A DNA stretch of 8,212 nucleotides from Vicinamibacteria bacterium (GTDB lineage: Bacteria > Acidobacteriota > Vicinamibacteria > Fen-336 > JAGNNV01). Both the position numbers and the translations under genes were made by a program. This document shows, one piece after another, positions 5,923-8,212 of this stretch. Each line of letters starts with the position of its first letter. The first letter of the stretch is position 1. Location of the stretch: the NCBI GenBank assembly GCA_016650185.1, contig JAENWE010000040.1:1-8212 (forward strand). Direction: 5' to 3'. The notes beneath the pieces are model-generated. The model saw only the letters and a program-made list of their open reading frames with translations, was not told where the DNA came from and searched no databases.

Positions 5923-5958
5923 GACATTCCGCTCCCAAACGACAGGAGCGGGAGTGTC
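5923..5958. repeat. Imperfect inverted repeat with 9-base spacer (operator or RNA hairpin)
   Basis: CCGCTCC (5929-5935) and GGAGCGG (5945-5951) are perfect arms around 9 bases. The pairing extends outward through a G-T and an A-T pair and, after one bulged base (5954), GACA/TGTC (5923-5926, 5955-5958), giving about 13 pairs. There is no T tail. Its place midway in a divergent promoter region fits an operator for a dimeric regulator better than a terminator. Confidence 0.5.
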
Positions 5959-6002
5959 CGGCATCATTGCAAAAGAGCTAGGCTTCGGCCTCGGTGTCCC
6001 AG

Positions 6003-6087
6003 TTCGTAAGTACGGTCACGCACCGAGAACGCCGAGCCGGGATGCATCGGCGTTCGAATGCGAGCGTATTTACGAATTGGGGTACTT
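6003..6087 (+). repeat. Nested inverted repeats in the presumed leader of the tricorn gene
   Basis: The core is a 9-bp hairpin, GAACGCCGA (6027-6035) with TCGGCGTTC (6047-6055), whose loop and right arm share the palindrome GATGCATC (6041-6048). Two outer pairs surround it: TTCGTAA/TTACGAA (6003-6009, 6070-6076) and AAGTAC/GTACTT (6008-6013, 6082-6087). The two outer left arms overlap by two bases, so they compete in part. The last arm ends 12 bases before AGGAG. It could be an mRNA leader structure or a set of operator sites. Confidence 0.5.
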
Positions 6088-6099
6088 AGCCCGCTTCCG

Positions 6100-6104
6100 A
6101 GGAG
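6100..6104 (+). promoter_or_regulatory. Ribosome binding site of the tricorn homologue
   Basis: AGGAG lies 11 bases before the ATG at 6116, a somewhat long spacing. No nearer start codon exists in frame, and the signal peptide begins at this ATG. Confidence 0.6.
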
Positions 6105-6115
6105 ATTTTCGATCC

Positions 6116-8212
6116 ATGAGACCCACGGTTCTTGCCGTTCTTGCCCTGACTCTTTCGCTGGCCGCGGTTACGCCCGCACAATCCCAGCCCTCCTCCCCGG
6201 CCGGCGCCCTAGGGTTCTATCGATCCCCGACCTTGCGCGGAAATGCGATTGTCTTCGCCGCCGAAGGTGACCTTTGGGCCGTTTCGACAGAGGGCGGCCT
6301 GGCGCGCCGGCTCACCAGCCACCCCGCGCAGGAATCGGACCCCACGCTTTCGCCTGATGGCAAGACGGTGGCGTTCACGGCGAGGTACGAAGGTCCGGTG
6401 GAGGTGTACACCATGCCGGTCGAAGGTGGGGTGCCCACACGAAGGACTTACGAGTCGGAGCCGTCCTTCGCCACCACCTGGACGCCTTCCGGTGATCTTG
6501 TCTACACCACTCAGCATTTCGCGACCCTCCAGGATTCGCAGCTCGTCTCCTTGAATCTCAAGACCGGCGAGCGGACGCGCGTCCCCCTCTCTCAGGCCAC
6601 CGAAGGCTCATACGATGCTTCGGGCCGCACGCTTTACTTCGTCCGTCCCGCGTTCCACAACAACGTCACCAAGCGATACAAGGGCGGCCAGGCGCGGAAG
6701 ATCTGGAAATTCACCGAAGGGGCCAAGGAGGCCCAGGTCCTCACTCAGAGTTACGACGGTGAGAGCCACTCGCCCTTGTGGTGGAAAAGCCGCGTGTATT
6801 TCGTGAGCGACCGCGATGGCACGATGAATATCTGGTCGATGGACGAGACCGGCGGCGACCTCCGCCAGCACACGATGCACGCGGGCTGGGACGTGAAACG
6901 GCCGGCCCTCGATGCCGGCCGGCTCGTCTATCAGGTGGGCGTGGACCTGTGGCACTACGACATCACCACCTCAGCCGAGCGGTTGATACCCATCACCCTC
7001 CCCTCCGACTTCGATCAGCTACGCGAGAAGTGGGCGACGAAGCCGATGGATCTGCTCACCTCCGCCCACCTGCACCCCAAGGGCGATTCGGTCGTGCTCA
7101 CCGCGCGCGGCCGGGTGTTCGTCGCGCCCGCGGGCTCGGGCCGGCTTCTCGCCGCCTCGAGAAAGCCGGGAGTGCGGTATCGCGATGTCCGGTTCATGCC
7201 CGACGGCAAAAACCTGGTCGCGCTTTCCGATGTGAGCGGCGAACTCGAGTTCGCCACTCTGCCCGCGAACGGAGTGGGCGACGAGAAGCCCCTCACCAGC
7301 GACGGCAAGGTGCTGCGCTTCGACGGACGGCCCTCACCCGACGGCAAGAGGATCGCCTACACCGACAATGACAACGGTGTCTTCGTGCTGACCATCGCGA
7401 CGAAAGAGCAGACCATGATCGCGCCCAATCGGGAGGGAGGCGGTGACATGGCCTGGTCGCCGGACAGCCGATGGATCGCGGGGTCGCAAACCGCCTCGAA
7501 CAGCTTCGCCCGGATCCTGCTCTACAACGTCGACACCAAGACCACCACTCAGGTGACGAGCGACCGGGTCAACTCTCTGAGCGCCTCCTGGAGTCCTGAC
7601 GGGAAGTGGCTTTATTTCCTCTCCGATCGCAACATGGAGTCGGTGGTGGGCGCGCCGTGGGGCCCCCGCCAGCCCGAGCCGTTCTTCGACCGGCCGATGA
7701 AGCTGTATCAGGTCGCGCTCAAGAAAGGCCTTCGCTCGCCTTTCAAGCCAGCAGACGAGTTGCATCCGGATGCGCCGGAGAAATCCGAGAAACCCGAGGC
7801 CAAGTCCGACGCCGCTCCCGCGGCCAGCCCCTCCGCCTCACCGAAGGCGACCCCCGTTCCCAAGGCGGTGACCGCGGTCGACATCGACCTCGACGGACTC
7901 GACCTTCGCATCTACGAAGTGCCTGCGGACGCCGGCGACTTCAACACTCTGAGTGTCACCGCCAAGGCGCTGTACTGGCTGGCCACCGATCCCGGCGCCG
8001 AGGGCAAGACCCACCTCATGGTCCTCGAGGTCACCAACAAGGAGCCGAAGGCGGTGAAACTGGTCGAGGACGTGACCTCGTACGAGGCGTCTTCAGATGG
8101 CAAGAAGCTCCTGGTTCGGAAGAAGGCCGACGTCTACGTGATCGATGCCGGAACGAAAGCCGTGGCTGCGACTGACCTGGCCAAGACGCGGATCGACCTC
8201 TCGGGCTGGACG
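6116..8212 (+). CDS. Tricorn protease homologue (S41 family), secreted, 3' end outside the window
   Basis: The frame is open for 699 codons to the window edge without a stop. A signal peptide, MRPTVLAVLALTLSLAAV then TPAQSQ, sends it to the periplasm. The next part reads as tricorn β-propellers: PTLRGNAIVFAAEGDLWAVS (about 39-58) opens the first, and repeated blades show SPDGKTVAF, WWKSRVYFVSDRDG, SPDGKRIAYTDND, WSPDSRWIA and WSPDGKWLYFLSDRN. A Pro/Ala/Lys/Ser-rich linker (about 545-583) interrupts the second propeller before VDIDLDGLDLRI. The fragment ends at IDLSGW, just where tricorn homologues pass to the C1, PDZ and S41 serine-protease domains. About 350-400 residues, including the catalytic Ser, are therefore missing only because the window stops. 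Archaeal tricorn degrades peptides downstream of the proteasome; secreted bacterial homologues probably process peptides in the periplasm for nutrition. The gene is divergent from the small secreted protein, with a long structured leader. Confidence 0.92.
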   Translation, partial: MRPTVLAVLALTLSLAAVTPAQSQPSSPAGALGFYRSPTLRGNAIVFAAEGDLWAVSTEGGLARRLTSHPAQESDPTLSPDGKTVAFTARYEGPVEVYTMPVEGGVPTRRTYESEPSFATTWTPSGDLVYTTQHFATLQDSQLVSLNLKTGERTRVPLSQATEGSYDASGRTLYFVRPAFHNNVTKRYKGGQARKIWKFTEGAKEAQVLTQSYDGESHSPLWWKSRVYFVSDRDGTMNIWSMDETGGDLRQHTMHAGWDVKRPALDAGRLVYQVGVDLWHYDITTSAERLIPITLPSDFDQLREKWATKPMDLLTSAHLHPKGDSVVLTARGRVFVAPAGSGRLLAASRKPGVRYRDVRFMPDGKNLVALSDVSGELEFATLPANGVGDEKPLTSDGKVLRFDGRPSPDGKRIAYTDNDNGVFVLTIATKEQTMIAPNREGGGDMAWSPDSRWIAGSQTASNSFARILLYNVDTKTTTQVTSDRVNSLSASWSPDGKWLYFLSDRNMESVVGAPWGPRQPEPFFDRPMKLYQVALKKGLRSPFKPADELHPDAPEKSEKPEAKSDAAPAASPSASPKATPVPKAVTAVDIDLDGLDLRIYEVPADAGDFNTLSVTAKALYWLATDPGAEGKTHLMVLEVTNKEPKAVKLVEDVTSYEASSDGKKLLVRKKADVYVIDAGTKAVAATDLAKTRIDLSGWT

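Larger units (their letters stand above)
5745..6115. other. Divergent intergenic region rich in inverted repeats
   Basis: These 371 bases separate the small secreted gene from the tricorn homologue. I found no open frame with credible protein features. From left to right it holds a candidate minus-strand promoter (5752-5781), a small repeat ACCGG/CCGGT (5849-5853, 5860-5864), a large imperfect inverted repeat (5923-5958) and a nested repeat set (6003-6087) leading to the ribosome binding site at 6100. Some A/T-rich stretches (near 5781-5820) are lower in GC than the coding DNA, as expected for control DNA. Confidence 0.6.

Noticed and set aside
5923..5958. CIRCE element or rho-independent terminator
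   Set aside because: The arms differ from the CIRCE consensus TTAGCACTC/GAGTGCTAA, and no T tract follows on either strand.

Overview
The window is GC-rich, tightly packed bacterial DNA. A likely outer-membrane β-barrel protein and several secreted proteins point to a Gram-negative (diderm) organism. The gene mix (long tricorn protease homologue, GH27 glycosidase, adducin-like aldolase) would suit lineages such as Acidobacteriota, Gemmatimonadota or Eisenbacteria. That placement is inference; no marker gene is present. I see no rRNA, tRNA, CRISPR array, insertion sequence or phage gene.

Layout. A minus-strand cluster occupies positions 121-3127. In transcription order it is a secreted GH27 α-galactosidase-like enzyme, an AlaX-type alanyl-tRNA editing protein whose start overlaps the GH27 end by 8 bases, and a MacroD/YmdB-type macro-domain deacetylase. 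The GH27 gene is broken by a one-base frameshift in a G run, so it reads as two pieces that meet at an ATGA stop/start overlap. Divergent from it at 3297-4061 is a plus-strand class II aldolase/adducin-family gene with a clear ribosome binding site. It converges on the next minus-strand genes across a short perfect hairpin (4070-4086).

A second minus-strand group occupies 4098-5744: a small secreted protein of unassigned function, then a DedA-family membrane protein (TTG start), then a small β-barrel-like protein 18 bases after DedA. A good rho-independent terminator lies between the small secreted gene and dedA, directly against the dedA ribosome binding site. It either isolates dedA or attenuates it.

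A 371-base divergent intergenic region (5745-6115) holds two sizeable inverted repeats and a consensus -35 element for the small secreted gene. From 6116 to the window end runs the N-terminal part (699 codons) of a secreted tricorn-type protease, cut off before its catalytic domain.

No new multi-gene system stands out. The items most worth a second look are the split GH27 gene, the terminator/attenuator ahead of dedA, the structured divergent region before the tricorn homologue, and the aldolase-fold protein that lacks the canonical catalytic glutamate.
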